64,000 nt of DNA from Mesorhizobium loti CJ3sym (GCF_000472785.1 NZ_AXAL01000015.1:112988-176987); one strand, 5' to 3'. Numbered from the stretch's first letter, positions 8,893 through 19,368 are shown. Numbers and translations are program-made. Notes: a model not told the origin generated them from the sequence alone.

Positions 8893-9698
8893 TGCCGACC
8901 TATCGCCCCGGTCCCGTCTCTCTGATCATCGCAGCCCTGGTGGCGCTGTTCCTGCTGATGCCGCTGCTCGCCGTCATCCCGGTGTCGCTGACACCGAGCC
9001 GCATGCTGGCGATGCCGTCAGGCGAACTGTCGCTGCGCCACTACAGGGCATTGATCGAGGATCCGCGTTGGATCGATTCGATCCTGCTTAGCATCCGTAT
9101 CGGCATCGTCAGCAGTGCCTTCTCAACCGTGCTCGCACTGTGCTTCAGCCTCGGCGTCTGGATGTTCCAGCCACGCTTCACGGCAGCCCTCGTTGGTTTC
9201 GTGCTGCTGCCGATGGTGGTGCCGCCCGTGGTGTCGGCCATCACGCTCTACTTCCTGCTGACCTCGGTCTCGGGGATGAGTTCGTTCTTCGGCTACGACA
9301 CCTGGCTCGGCGTTGCTATGGCGCATTCGGTGATGACGGTGCCCTTCGCCACGGTGCTGATTCTGGTTTCGCTCAGCCAGCTCGACCGCCGCATCGACCT
9401 TGCTGCGCGTGGTCTCGGCGCAACTGTCTGGGAGCGCGCCACCCGCATCATCATGCCCAACATCAAATTCGGTATCGTCACCGCGGCACTATTGTCCTTC
9501 GTGCTGTCCTGGGAAGAGATCGGCGTCACCCTGTTCATCACCTCGGTCAATGCCATCACCTTGCCGCGCCTGATGTGGATGGGCCTGCGCGACAACATCG
9601 ACCCGGCGATCGCGGCACTCTCGGTGATCCTGATCATCATCACGGTGCTGGTGTTGGCGGTGAGGAGTGTGGTCACCAGGCAGCGCGCGTTGCATTAA
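8892..9698 (+). CDS. ABC transporter permease, polyamine type (PotC-like)
   Basis: 268-aa second permease of the importer, with six predicted membrane segments and the EAA loop LAARGLGATVWERAT near residue 178. Its ATG shares one base with the stop of the preceding permease (TGATG). Last gene of the importer cluster. The next gene is convergent, with stops 34 bp apart and no obvious terminator hairpin. Confidence 0.9.
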   Translation: MPTYRPGPVSLIIAALVALFLLMPLLAVIPVSLTPSRMLAMPSGELSLRHYRALIEDPRWIDSILLSIRIGIVSSAFSTVLALCFSLGVWMFQPRFTAALVGFVLLPMVVPPVVSAITLYFLLTSVSGMSSFFGYDTWLGVAMAHSVMTVPFATVLILVSLSQLDRRIDLAARGLGATVWERATRIIMPNIKFGIVTAALLSFVLSWEEIGVTLFITSVNAITLPRLMWMGLRDNIDPAIAALSVILIIITVLVLAVRSVVTRQRALH

Positions 9699-9732
9699 CT
9701 CCTGTTTGGGACGGAAACTCGCTCAACTTTTT

Positions 9733-10524
9733 CTACACAAACCGCACCGAGACGCGGCCAAACCGGCCCAGATCGCCGATGACTTCGTCACCGGCCTCGA
9801 CGCTGATCGGCGTCACGCAGGTGCCTGTAATCACCACTTGTCCGGGCTCGAGCGCTATGCCGAGCCCGGACAGTTCATTGACGATCCATGTGAGCGCGAT
9901 ACGGGGGTCGCCCATCACAGCCGCACCCGATCCATTGTGCTGCGACTTGCCGGAAACCAAACCGACCACCGGATGCTCCGCGAGGTTCACGTCGCGCCAT
10001 TCATCTTTTACCGCCTCGCCGATGACAAACAGATTGGCACAGGCATTGTCCGCGATGAGTTGTGGTGCCCCGACAGCGCAGAAATCATTGTAGCGCGAGT
10101 CCGGTATTTCGATCGCCGGGTGCAGGCTCGCCACCGCATCCATTACCTCGGTGATGTCATAGGGCGCCGGACGTGGCGGCAGCAGGCGGCCGAAACAAAA
10201 AGCGAATTCGATCTCGGCAACGCGCATCCTGCTCGTCGCCAGGGAAACGGTGCCGCCAACCTCGACCGATCTCTCGGCGATGAGACGACCAGCCATCGGG
10301 CCGTCGACGTTGATATGCCTTTGTCCGGCGAGGCTGGTCGCGGCAATCTTCCAACCGAAAAGCGGAGCTGACGAACGATCCATCACATGCGACTGGATGG
10401 CGTAGCCTTCGATCCGTGTTTGTGGCCGCAACTCCTGGGGTATGGCGTCGAGACGGGTACCGTTGTCCCAATGGCCTACCAGCAACCGCGACGCGGCCCC
10501 AGCCTTTTCTGGATCGAGCATCAT
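9733..10524 (-). CDS. 2-keto-4-pentenoate hydratase / fumarylacetoacetate hydrolase-family protein
   Basis: 263-aa MhpD-type enzyme. The metal-binding acidic motif VAEIEFAF lies near residue 105. The C-terminal half keeps the GDPRIALTW and ITGTCVTPI blocks of 2-keto-acid hydratases. The start was placed at the ATG pair 10524/10521 because CCGGAG precedes it; the open frame to 10698 would give a non-homologous Cys- and Arg-rich leader. Same strand as the aldehyde dehydrogenase 170 bp upstream and probably the last gene of the sugar-import operon. It would fit a 2-keto-3-deoxy acid step, but decarboxylase or hydrolase activity is equally possible. Confidence 0.8.
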   Translation of the reverse strand: MMLDPEKAGAASRLLVGHWDNGTRLDAIPQELRPQTRIEGYAIQSHVMDRSSAPLFGWKIAATSLAGQRHINVDGPMAGRLIAERSVEVGGTVSLATSRMRVAEIEFAFCFGRLLPPRPAPYDITEVMDAVASLHPAIEIPDSRYNDFCAVGAPQLIADNACANLFVIGEAVKDEWRDVNLAEHPVVGLVSGKSQHNGSGAAVMGDPRIALTWIVNELSGLGIALEPGQVVITGTCVTPISVEAGDEVIGDLGRFGRVSVRFV

Positions 10525-10694
10525 CAGCTCCGGAATGTGGACCCGCACAAATGAGGCAAGGTTAGGGGACTGGGAATCGAGAGTCCACTTCCGCGCTCTG
10601 CTTGCCCCGGCATCTTGGTCAGGTCGCGTGATCGCCGCCGACTGGCCAAGCCGCTGCAACGCGGACACGCGACATGTGGACGTGCAACCGCAGC

Positions 10695-12161
10695 TCAAGC
10701 CGCGACATAAGCAGTCTTCTTGCGCAAATAGGCATCCAAACCATATTTGCCGTCCTCGCCGCCAAGCCCGGAGTTTTTCCAGCCGGAATGAAAACCCTGG
10801 ACCATCTCGCCGCAGGTGCGGTTGATGTAGAGCTCACCGAAGGCGCTTTCGCGATTGAAGCGCATGACACGGCTGAGGCTGCCGGTGAACAGATAGGCGG
10901 AGAGGCCGAATTCAGACTCGTTGGCCAGGCGTAACGCTTCGTCGAAATCGGCGACGCGCATGACCGGCACGACCGGCCCGAAAATCTCCTGCTGCATGAT
11001 CGGCGTCGTATTCGAAGGGGCCATCATGACGGTTGGCTCGAACCAGTGTCCCTTGGCAAAGGCATCCCCCTTCGGTCGATGGCCGCCGGTCAGCAGATCC
11101 GCGCCGCCTTGCACGGCCTCGGCCACCATGGCTTCGACCTTTTCGAGCTCGGGCCGGCTGATCTTGGGGCCAAGATCGACCGCGTCCAGCGGGTTGCCGA
11201 TCCGCAGTGCCGCTGCCCGTGCAACGAAGCTGTCGAGGAACCGGTCGGCGATGGCTTCGTGCAGGTACATGCGCTCGTTGCAGGTGCAGATCTGGCCGCA
11301 ATTGGTGAAGCGCGCAATGATCGCCGCATCCACCGCCGCATCGATATCGGCATCGTCCATGACAATGAACGGCGCCTTGCCGCCCAGTTCCAGGCGAATG
11401 ACCTTGAGGCTGTTGGCGGCGGCGGCATAAATCTCGCGCCCGGCGCGCACGCTGCCGGTCATGGTGACGAGATCGGAAAGCGGGCTGCGCACCAGCGCTT
11501 CGCCGACCTCGCGGCCGCGACCGCTGACGATGTTGACGACACCCGCCGGAATGCCGGCTTCCTCGCAGAGCCGGCCGATCTCGAGCAGGGAAAGCGGCGT
11601 CAGTTCGTGCGATTTGAGCACGATGGTGTTGCCGGTCGCCAGCGCCGGGCCGAGCTTCCTGCCTGCCAGCGCCACCGGATAGTTCCAGGCCGTCAGGCCG
11701 ACCGCGACGCCGTAGGGCATGCGCCGGATCCAGATTTCCTCGCCCGCCGCATCGGAGGGGATGATGTCGCCTTCGATGCGCCTGGCATTGTCGGCGGCGA
11801 ATTCGATGAAGCCGATGGCGCCGCCGACTTCTCCACGTGCCTGGGCGATCGGCTTGCCCTGTTCCAGAGTGATCAGCCGGGCAATGGTTTCGCGATCGCG
11901 GTCGAGCAGGGCGCAAAGCCGGCGCAGCAACCTGGCCCGTTCGATCGGCGGCAGCGCTGCCCAGGCCGGTTGGGCGGCGCGGGCCGCCCTCAGTGCGTCC
12001 TCGGCATCGCCGGCGACACCTTCCGGGACGGAGCCGACCAGTTCTTCCGTCGCCGGGCTGTGCACGGCAATCGTTCGGGTCGCCCGACCTGATGTCCAGC
12101 GGCCGCCAATATACATCTTGCCTTCGACCGGCAGCCCGGTTTGCGCGGTCATGGCTGTCAT
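10695..12161 (-). CDS. aldA: Aldehyde dehydrogenase, lactaldehyde/glycolaldehyde (AldA) type
   Basis: 488-aa NAD-dependent aldehyde dehydrogenase. Catalytic Cys292 sits in GQICTCNER and general-base Glu258 in LELGGKAP. The C-terminal block with GELYINR, MQGFHSGW-like residues and SGLGGEDGKYGL closely follows E. coli AldA by eye, which is why that subgroup is proposed. The ATG at 12161 overlaps the stop of the permease gene by 4 bp. A second ATG at 12152 is better spaced from a GGAG site and may be the true start. In context it would oxidise a short aldehyde released from the imported sugar, such as lactaldehyde or glycolaldehyde (inference). Confidence 0.85.
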   Translation of the reverse strand: MTAMTAQTGLPVEGKMYIGGRWTSGRATRTIAVHSPATEELVGSVPEGVAGDAEDALRAARAAQPAWAALPPIERARLLRRLCALLDRDRETIARLITLEQGKPIAQARGEVGGAIGFIEFAADNARRIEGDIIPSDAAGEEIWIRRMPYGVAVGLTAWNYPVALAGRKLGPALATGNTIVLKSHELTPLSLLEIGRLCEEAGIPAGVVNIVSGRGREVGEALVRSPLSDLVTMTGSVRAGREIYAAAANSLKVIRLELGGKAPFIVMDDADIDAAVDAAIIARFTNCGQICTCNERMYLHEAIADRFLDSFVARAAALRIGNPLDAVDLGPKISRPELEKVEAMVAEAVQGGADLLTGGHRPKGDAFAKGHWFEPTVMMAPSNTTPIMQQEIFGPVVPVMRVADFDEALRLANESEFGLSAYLFTGSLSRVMRFNRESAFGELYINRTCGEMVQGFHSGWKNSGLGGEDGKYGLDAYLRKKTAYVAA

Positions 12162-13134
12162 CTCCGGTTCAATGAGACGGCAAGGATGATGATGACGCCC
12201 TTGACGATCTCCTGGATGGTCGTCGAGAGGCCGATCACCACCAGGCCGAAGGCCAGGATGCCGATGAAGATGGCGCCGATCACGGAGCCGATCACCGAGC
12301 CGCGGCCGCCGAACAGGCTGGTGCCGCCGATGATGACGGCGGCGATGACGTTGAGCTCGAGCCCGACGCCGACGCTTGGGTTGCCGGCCGAGGCGCGCGC
12401 CGCCAGCATGTAGCCGGCGAATGAGGCGCAGGCGCCGCAGACGGCAAAGGCCACCACCTTGGCGCGATCGACATCGATGCCGGAAAACCGTGCTGCCGCT
12501 TCATTGCCGCCGGTTGCCGCCATCTGCCGGCCGATCACCGAGAGATGCAGCACATAGATGCCGGCCAGCGCGAACACCACCGTCCACCACACCGCCGCTG
12601 GCAGGCCGATCAGCGTGCCATTGGCCATGATCTTGCCGAGCGTCCGGTCGCCGATCGGCACCGGCAATGAATCGGTCAGCGTGAGTGCCGTACCGGACAG
12701 GATGCTGAGCATGCCCAGCGTCACCAGGAAGGAGGGGATACGCAACCGGGTGACGATCAGGCCGTTGACCAGCCCGATCAGCGCACCGAAGGCCGTCATG
12801 ACCGGGATCGACAGCCACGGCGCGATGCCGGTCTGCATCAGCATGGCGCCGACCATCGCCGAAAGGCTGGCCAGCGCGCCCACCGACAGGTCGATCTCGC
12901 GGCACATGATCACCATGGTCATGCCGACCGCCATGATCGACACCACTGCCGTGATGCGGCCGATGGCGTTTGCCGTCGCCAGCGAGGCGAAGTTGGGCGC
13001 ATGCAGGATGAAGAACAGCGTGATCAGCCCGAAGACGATGAATGTGATGTGGTCGCGCGCCAGGCGCTTCGCCTTGTGCCAGCCCAAGGCATGTCTGGCG
13101 GCCGCGATCGGGCTTGAAGTCAGGATCGAATTGC

Positions 13135-13138
<4 letters not shown>
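12158..13138 (-). CDS. Sugar ABC transporter permease (RbsC-like)
   Basis: 326-aa permease of the ribose/xylose class with eight to ten hydrophobic segments. It has the typical CREIDLSVGALASLSAM block near residue 80 and GGTSLFGGRGSVIGSVIGA near 275. The ATG at 13138 overlaps the ATPase gene stop by 4 bp, and the gene overlaps the dehydrogenase by 4 bp. This tight packing argues for one transcript. Confidence 0.92.
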
Positions 13139-14667
<1,529 letters not shown>

Positions 14668-14725
14668 GGCGGTTCCCGAAAGAGGCGGTATAGGCGGCGG
14701 GACGACCCGCCGCCCGGGATCACGA

Positions 14726-15874
14726 TCAGTAGCAGGCGCCGGCACAGGCCTTGACGACATCTTCCGGCACATCCTGCTTGGTCACCTGCTTGAGGGCCGA
14801 AAGCAGATTGGCCTTCTTCACCCGCAGCGAGGGCAGCGAGATGTAAGGCGGCACCTGCTTGCCCAGCAGTGCGGCCGCACCGGCCTGGGCTTCGGCTATG
14901 CCAAGATCGTAAGGCAGTTGCGCGCCGATGGCGATGATCTGGTCGCGGGCGATGTAGAGGGCGCTGTCCGGGCCGAGATCGTTGGTGGTGACGACGAGGT
15001 CGTTGCGGCCGAGCGACTCGGCGCCGGCCAGCGTCTGCATGGCCGGGTCGCCCCACACCGCGAAAATGCCCTTGATGTCGGGATGCGCGGTCAGCATGGC
15101 GACAGCCTTGTCATAGGCCTCGCGCGGCTGGGTGAACTTTTCGCGTGCCGCCACGGTGACGCCGGGATGGGCGGCGACTGATTTCTCGAAGCCGGCAACG
15201 CGGGCGGCTATTGAATAGTAGGATTCCTGGATGTAGGTCATCAGGCCGACTTCGCCCTTGCCGCCGATTGCCTTGATCAACTCGTCGGTGGCGAACACCG
15301 CGTTCTGTTCGTTGTCGGATGCGACCACGGTGACATAGTCCTTGCCCGGCGCCATGCCGTAGGCGACGTTGTCCATGAACACGATTTTCACGCCGCTTTC
15401 GGACACCCGCTTGTAGGTGTCGGCCTGGCCCTTGGGGTCGATCGGCACCGAGAAGATCAGATTGACCTTCTGCGCGATCATGCCTTCGAGCTGGTCGGCC
15501 TGGGCGGTTGGCGCCTGCTTGGCGTCGGTGACCGCCACGACCTTGATGCCGTATTCATCGAGTGTCTTCTTCAGCGCCTCGACCTGCAGCGTGTTCCAGG
15601 GCGAGTCCATGGCCTGCATGGCGATGCCGGCGGTGAAATTGCCGGCCTTGAGTTTTGCCAACTCGTCGGCGGTGAAAGTCAATGATGCGGCCGGGCTCGC
15701 CGGTGCGCCGTCGGGAAAGCCGACCACCGGCTGGCCGGTCGGCGACAAGGGCAGCGGCACCATGAGTTCGGCGGCTTCGGGCGGCAGATCGGCGGCGAAG
15801 GCAGCCGTGGCCATGGGTGCGACCGACAGCAAGAGGGCAAGCGCGAGTGGACGAAGGCGAGACGATCTGGTCAC
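14726..15874 (-). CDS. Sugar ABC transporter substrate-binding protein (ribose-type)
   Basis: 382-aa periplasmic type-I binding protein. The start is the GTG at 15874, preceded by ACGGAG at good spacing. It gives a Sec signal peptide (basic start, LALALLLSVAP core, cleavage near AFAAD). The upstream 100 codons of the open frame run antisense to the regulator and are Arg/Ser-rich, so they were excluded. The mature protein keeps the alternating Rossmann pattern of the family (for example VNLIFSVPIDPKG and GIFAVWGDPAM). It is the first structural gene after the GntR regulator. The ligand is unknown. Confidence 0.88.
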   Translation of the reverse strand: MTRSSRLRPLALALLLSVAPMATAAFAADLPPEAAELMVPLPLSPTGQPVVGFPDGAPASPAASLTFTADELAKLKAGNFTAGIAMQAMDSPWNTLQVEALKKTLDEYGIKVVAVTDAKQAPTAQADQLEGMIAQKVNLIFSVPIDPKGQADTYKRVSESGVKIVFMDNVAYGMAPGKDYVTVVASDNEQNAVFATDELIKAIGGKGEVGLMTYIQESYYSIAARVAGFEKSVAAHPGVTVAAREKFTQPREAYDKAVAMLTAHPDIKGIFAVWGDPAMQTLAGAESLGRNDLVVTTNDLGPDSALYIARDQIIAIGAQLPYDLGIAEAQAGAAALLGKQVPPYISLPSLRVKKANLLSALKQVTKQDVPEDVVKACAGACY

Positions 15875-15923
15875 GAGTGTTCTCCGTATTGTTCCCCTGA
15901 GCGGTTGATTCCGCTTCAGTTTA

Positions 15924-16658
15924 TCAAAGAAAATATTGCGGTAAGTCCTTCTGGAGGCGGCGCAATTCGCCTTCGTTGTAGCGGATATGATGGGCGATGG
16001 TGTTGGCCGCCTTGCGCGGCCGCCCGGCTTCGATTTCGTCGACCACCATCGAATGCTCGGCATAGGAGATGGCGAGACGACCGGGGCGCGGCAGGCCGAG
16101 CCGGCGCACGCGCACCAGGTGCAGCCGTGCCGCCGCGATCTGGTCCCAGAGCCCTGGCAGTCCCGCGAGTTGCGCGAGCATGCGGTGGAAGGCGTCATCC
16201 GCCTCGTGGAATCCGTCGACGTCGCCGGCGGCGACGAGCTGCACCTGTTCCAGAAGCTGGCTGCGCAGCGCTGTTACGATCGCGCTTTTCGGATGCGACG
16301 CGAGCTCGTGCACGATTTGCGCCTCGACAGCGCTGCGCAGGAACGAGCTTTCGATGACGTCGGCCGGTGATATGCGCGAGACGTAGGAATTGACCTGCGG
16401 GATCACCGTGACCAGCCCCAGACCGGCCAGACGATTGATCGCATCGGTCACCGGCTGACGCGATACGCCAAGCTCCCTGGCGATGTCGTCCTTGAGCAAA
16501 AGATCGCCCGGCCGGCGGTCGACCCGTACGATCGTCTTCAGCAGCGCCTCGAACACGAATTCGGCGCGGCTCCGGCGAACCGAAGCATCGACCACGATGT
16601 CGTCATCATCTTCATTGGCAGCCATTTCGAAGCCCTTTGCCTGGGGGTCAGTCGCCAT
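15924..16658 (-). CDS. GntR-family transcriptional regulator (FadR/FCD subgroup)
   Basis: 244 aa. The winged helix-turn-helix spans about residues 33-95 (LLLKDDIARELGVSRQPVTDAI). It is followed by an all-helical FCD effector domain with metal-ligand-type residues (DDAFHRMLA, HHIRYNEGEL). It lies 49 bp upstream of the binding-protein gene on the same strand, so it is probably co-transcribed with and controls the sugar operon. Start at ATG 16658 or ATG 16625; neither has a strong ribosome-binding site. The perfect inverted repeat at 16731-16755 is a candidate operator. Confidence 0.88.
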   Translation of the reverse strand: MATDPQAKGFEMAANEDDDDIVVDASVRRSRAEFVFEALLKTIVRVDRRPGDLLLKDDIARELGVSRQPVTDAINRLAGLGLVTVIPQVNSYVSRISPADVIESSFLRSAVEAQIVHELASHPKSAIVTALRSQLLEQVQLVAAGDVDGFHEADDAFHRMLAQLAGLPGLWDQIAAARLHLVRVRRLGLPRPGRLAISYAEHSMVVDEIEAGRPRKAANTIAHHIRYNEGELRRLQKDLPQYFL

Positions 16659-16730
16659 AGGCTAAACACCAACATTGCCGTCAATCAAGATAATTTTCGC
16701 TGATTTTTGGAACGCAGCCGATGCAATGTC

Positions 16731-16755
16731 ATTCAATATACTGTTTTTATTGAAT
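16731..16755. promoter_or_regulatory. Candidate operator: AT-rich inverted repeat between divergent gntR and amidase
   Basis: Perfect 8-bp arms ATTCAATA and TATTGAAT with a 9-nt spacer. It lies 73 bp upstream of the gntR start and 167 bp upstream of the amidase start, in the most AT-rich part of the 263-bp divergent intergenic region. Size and symmetry suit a dimeric FCD-type GntR protein (inference). Confidence 0.5.
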
Positions 16756-16921
16756 ATTATTTTTTAGAGATAGGCATGTTAAATTTCAGTTTGCCGCCGA
16801 TCGCGTTTCGAAATATGGATACCCAGTGACAAAAGCCAGCAAGATTCCAGCAATTAAGGGCTTTTGGCGGGTTGGTCGCTTTGAAAGAGGCGGTAACAAA
16901 AATTTTAGCTGCGAGGCGTCG

Positions 16922-18115
16922 ATGCTGCTGCGGACTGATCCTGTGGGGGCCTTCGTGGATTACCCGCCAATCCCGGTTGCTTCGGCGGCAGGCGGGCCAC
17001 TGGCCGGCCTGACGCTGGCAGTGAAGGATCTCTACGACGTCGCCGGCTATCCCACCGGCGGCGGCCACCCGCTGCGGCGCGACTGGAGCGGCGGCAAGCC
17101 CGCCACGGCGCCGGTGGTACAGACATTGTTGGATGCCGGCGCCCGGTTTGTCGGCAAGACCCATACCGACGAGTTCGCCTATTCAATGAATGGCGAGAAC
17201 CCGCATTACGGCACGCCGGTAAACCCGCGCGCGCCGGGCCGCATCCCGGGCGGGTCGTCCTCGGGTTCGGCCGTGGCGGTCGCGGCCGGCCTCGCCGATA
17301 TTGCGCTCGGCACCGACACGGGCGGCTCGATCAGGCTGCCGGCCTCCTACTGCGGGCTCATTGGACTGCGCCCAACCCATGGACGCATCGAAACCGCCGG
17401 GCTGCAGCCACTGGCGCGCAGCTTCGACACCGTCGGCTGGTTCGCGCGCGACATTGATGTCTACGAGGCGGTGGCGAGGTTGCTGCTGCCGCAGCCTGCC
17501 ATTCAGCCGCCGATCACTCGCCTCGTCGTCGCGGCGGACATTGCCAGCTACATGTTGGGCTATGCCGAGCGCCGCGTCTTCGAAGATGCGCTCCAGCGGC
17601 TGTTCCGGATCATCGACATCGCCGGGGAAGTCAGGGTCGCGCCGGAGGGTTTCGATGCCTGGCGGCCTACCTTTCGCACCATCCAGGCCTACGAAGCCTG
17701 GTCCGATCATGGTGCCTGGATCACCGAGCACCGGCCGGCCTTCGGCGAGGGGGTGCGGCAACGCTTCGACTGGGCGGAGGGGGTGTCGAATTCCGAATAC
17801 GAAGCGGCTCTCGCCATGAAAGCCGCCACACAGGACCGGCTGTCGTCACTGGTTGGCTCGGGAACCGCGCTGGTCTTCCCGACCGCCCCTTCCGTCGCCT
17901 TGCCGTTGGGCATGGCTGGAGAGGGGCTCGAGGCCTACCGCGGCCGTTCGATTTCGATGCTTTGCTCGGCGGGGCTGAGCGGCTTGCCGCAAATATCGAT
18001 GCCGATCGCCGAGGTGGAGGGGCTGCCGTTCGGAATATCGATCCTTGGTCCTGGGAACTCCGACATGGCTTTGCTGTCCCTTTGCCGCAAAGCGCTCGCG
18101 CAATTTGCCGGCTGA
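16922..18115 (+). CDS. Amidase signature family enzyme
   Basis: 397-aa Ser-cisSer-Lys amidase: Lys35 in VKDLYDV, cis-Ser112 in GGSSSGSA and nucleophile Ser136 in DTGGSIR, with the 24-residue spacing normal for the family. It hydrolyses amides of unknown identity in the cytoplasm. The start was set at ATG 16922 with GCGAGG upstream. The 32-codon extension to 16826 has no homologous look and begins in the AT-rich promoter region. The length is on the short side for amidases, as in AtzF-like or amidase-only forms. It is divergent from gntR and followed 15 bp later by a dispersed repeat. Confidence 0.88.
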   Translation: MLLRTDPVGAFVDYPPIPVASAAGGPLAGLTLAVKDLYDVAGYPTGGGHPLRRDWSGGKPATAPVVQTLLDAGARFVGKTHTDEFAYSMNGENPHYGTPVNPRAPGRIPGGSSSGSAVAVAAGLADIALGTDTGGSIRLPASYCGLIGLRPTHGRIETAGLQPLARSFDTVGWFARDIDVYEAVARLLLPQPAIQPPITRLVVAADIASYMLGYAERRVFEDALQRLFRIIDIAGEVRVAPEGFDAWRPTFRTIQAYEAWSDHGAWITEHRPAFGEGVRQRFDWAEGVSNSEYEAALAMKAATQDRLSSLVGSGTALVFPTAPSVALPLGMAGEGLEAYRGRSISMLCSAGLSGLPQISMPIAEVEGLPFGISILGPGNSDMALLSLCRKALAQFAG

Positions 18116-18415
18116 GCAGACTGGTTCTCTAGAGCAATTCCAGGAAAAGTGTGAGCGGTTTCCGTCCGGAATTGCGTCAAAACAAAGAGTTGGAGCGGTT
18201 CGCCGTTTCCATGAAACGGTGAAACGCTATAGGGTTGCCCGGCATGGCAATCTGTTCATAACAGAGTCGTATTTTCGAGATGATCGGCGTTCAAGATCGC
18301 GGCGAGACGAATTATGCGATATGGCGCAGGCTTGTCGAGCCGGGTACGCTGCGCGCGAATTTGCCGGTATGGCGAACGGCTTGCACAAGGCGTGACAGGC
18401 GAGGGGGGACGACAA
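18116..18415. other. Gene-free interval with dispersed palindromic repeat
   Basis: No convincing gene. The first 110 bp are taken up by the repeat copy at 18127-18233. The remainder carries only short frames antisense or out of phase, and a GAGGGGGGAC ribosome-binding site for the next gene at its end. Confidence 0.6.
18127..18233. repeat. Dispersed intergenic palindromic repeat, copy 1 (long form)
   Basis: Two adjacent hairpins. The first has arms GCAATTCC and GGAATTGC around an inner GGAAA/TTTCC pair. The second is built on CCGTTTC, ATG and GAAACGG. The first 70 bp recur at 42604-42672 with about five substitutions and two single-base indels. It starts 11 bp after the amidase stop. The design resembles the mosaic palindromic elements widespread in Rhizobiales; the family name was not verified. 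Confidence 0.8.
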
Positions 18416-18823
18416 ATGACCGCGCCCGGCGATTTGCAGCAGGCACTGTTTCTGAGACTGAAAAGCGACAAGTCGCTGTCGGCGTTGCTCGGCGGTGCCG
18501 GGCTGTTGGAAAGTCCAGCCGCAAATGCCGCTTTTCCCTATGTGACCTGCGGTCAGACCTCGGCCTTTGACTGGGATACGGGCGCCGAGAACAACGACGA
18601 CCAGCTGATCACGTTGCATGTTTGGTCGAAAGCCCATGGCGAAGCCGAGACGCTTGCTATCATGGACGCCATCAAGGCACGCCTCGCCAATGCGGCGCTG
18701 ACGATTGGCCCGCGCGGCCAGACGCGGCTTACGCTTGAATTCACCGAGGCTCGTTACGACGAGGATCTCCTTGTGCACCATGGGCTGTTGCGGTTTCGTG
18801 CACTGACGCAGGAAAATGCCTGA
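18416..18823 (+). CDS. DUF3168 protein, gene-transfer-agent/phage head-tail type
   Basis: 135 aa of the DUF3168 family, whose members are tail or head-tail joining components in phages and in the Rhodobacter-type gene transfer agent. The family pattern is seen in the opening QQALFLRLKSD, the central FPYVTCGQTSAFDWDT block and the closing TEARYDEDLLVHHGLLRFR. The start was moved to ATG 18416, directly after GAGGGGGGAC. No other phage or GTA structural gene lies on either side, which is unusual because this gene normally sits inside a capsid-tail cluster. It is either a stand-alone copy or a split-off part of a GTA locus. Looks intact. Confidence 0.78.
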   Translation: MTAPGDLQQALFLRLKSDKSLSALLGGAGLLESPAANAAFPYVTCGQTSAFDWDTGAENNDDQLITLHVWSKAHGEAETLAIMDAIKARLANAALTIGPRGQTRLTLEFTEARYDEDLLVHHGLLRFRALTQENA

Positions 18824-18993
18824 CACGCTTTCAATGTGACCGGAACGGAGTCTAGACTGGCCTTCCGGGATTTCGCCGAGTGGGCGTCGAAATCGCGATC
18901 TGCCGTCTCGCGTTTCAGGGGTATAGCGGACATGGTTTTCGCATCGATCACCGTTCATTTCACGTTCAGCACCGATGCGTTACAACGCCGACC

Positions 18994-19293
18994 ATGAAAA
19001 CGCTTCGCTCCCACTTCCGAACCGCGACCCTGGCGCTCTGTGCCGCCGGGCTGTTTGCGTCTCAGGCAAGCGCCATTTCGGTCGCGGCGTCCGGCCAGGA
19101 CGATCCGATCGTTGTGGCCGGGAACGACTGCTACGCGATTGGCCAACAAGTGGCCGAACAGAATGGCGGAACGCTGGCCAAGGCCTCGCAGTCGACGCGC
19201 GGTGGCCAGGCGGTCTGCGTCATCGTCGTTCTGGTGCCTGGCAAGGATGGGCAGCGCCCGCGCCGCTCCGAGATCGTCGTTCCGCAGAACTGA
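18994..19293 (+). CDS. feuN: Small periplasmic protein, FeuN-like modulator of the FeuPQ system
   Basis: 99 aa. A cleavable signal peptide (residues 1-27, ending ASQASA) precedes a compact mature domain of about 72 residues with two cysteines (DCYAIG and QAVCVIVV) that could form a disulfide. It lies directly upstream of the feuP-feuQ-type pair on the same strand. In Sinorhizobium meliloti a small periplasmic protein, FeuN, is encoded at this position and restrains the sensor FeuQ. The identification is by position, size and export signal; sequence identity to FeuN was not tested. Start at ATG 18994, the only one that gives a signal peptide. Confidence 0.7.
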   Translation: MKTLRSHFRTATLALCAAGLFASQASAISVAASGQDDPIVVAGNDCYAIGQQVAEQNGGTLAKASQSTRGGQAVCVIVVLVPGKDGQRPRRSEIVVPQN

Positions 19294-19368
19294 GCCAGCC
19301 TTCCGTCTTACGGGCTACGTTTCCCTGGCCGTCGGAATCGGCCTATATCTGACCCAGACTTCAACCCG

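Noticed and set aside
15875..16198. N-terminal extension of the sugar-binding protein frame
   Set aside because: It is antisense to the GntR gene. The GTG at 15874 gives a proper signal peptide and ribosome-binding site.
18880..18993. Longer start for the FeuN-like gene
   Set aside because: It would place 38 polar residues before the signal peptide.
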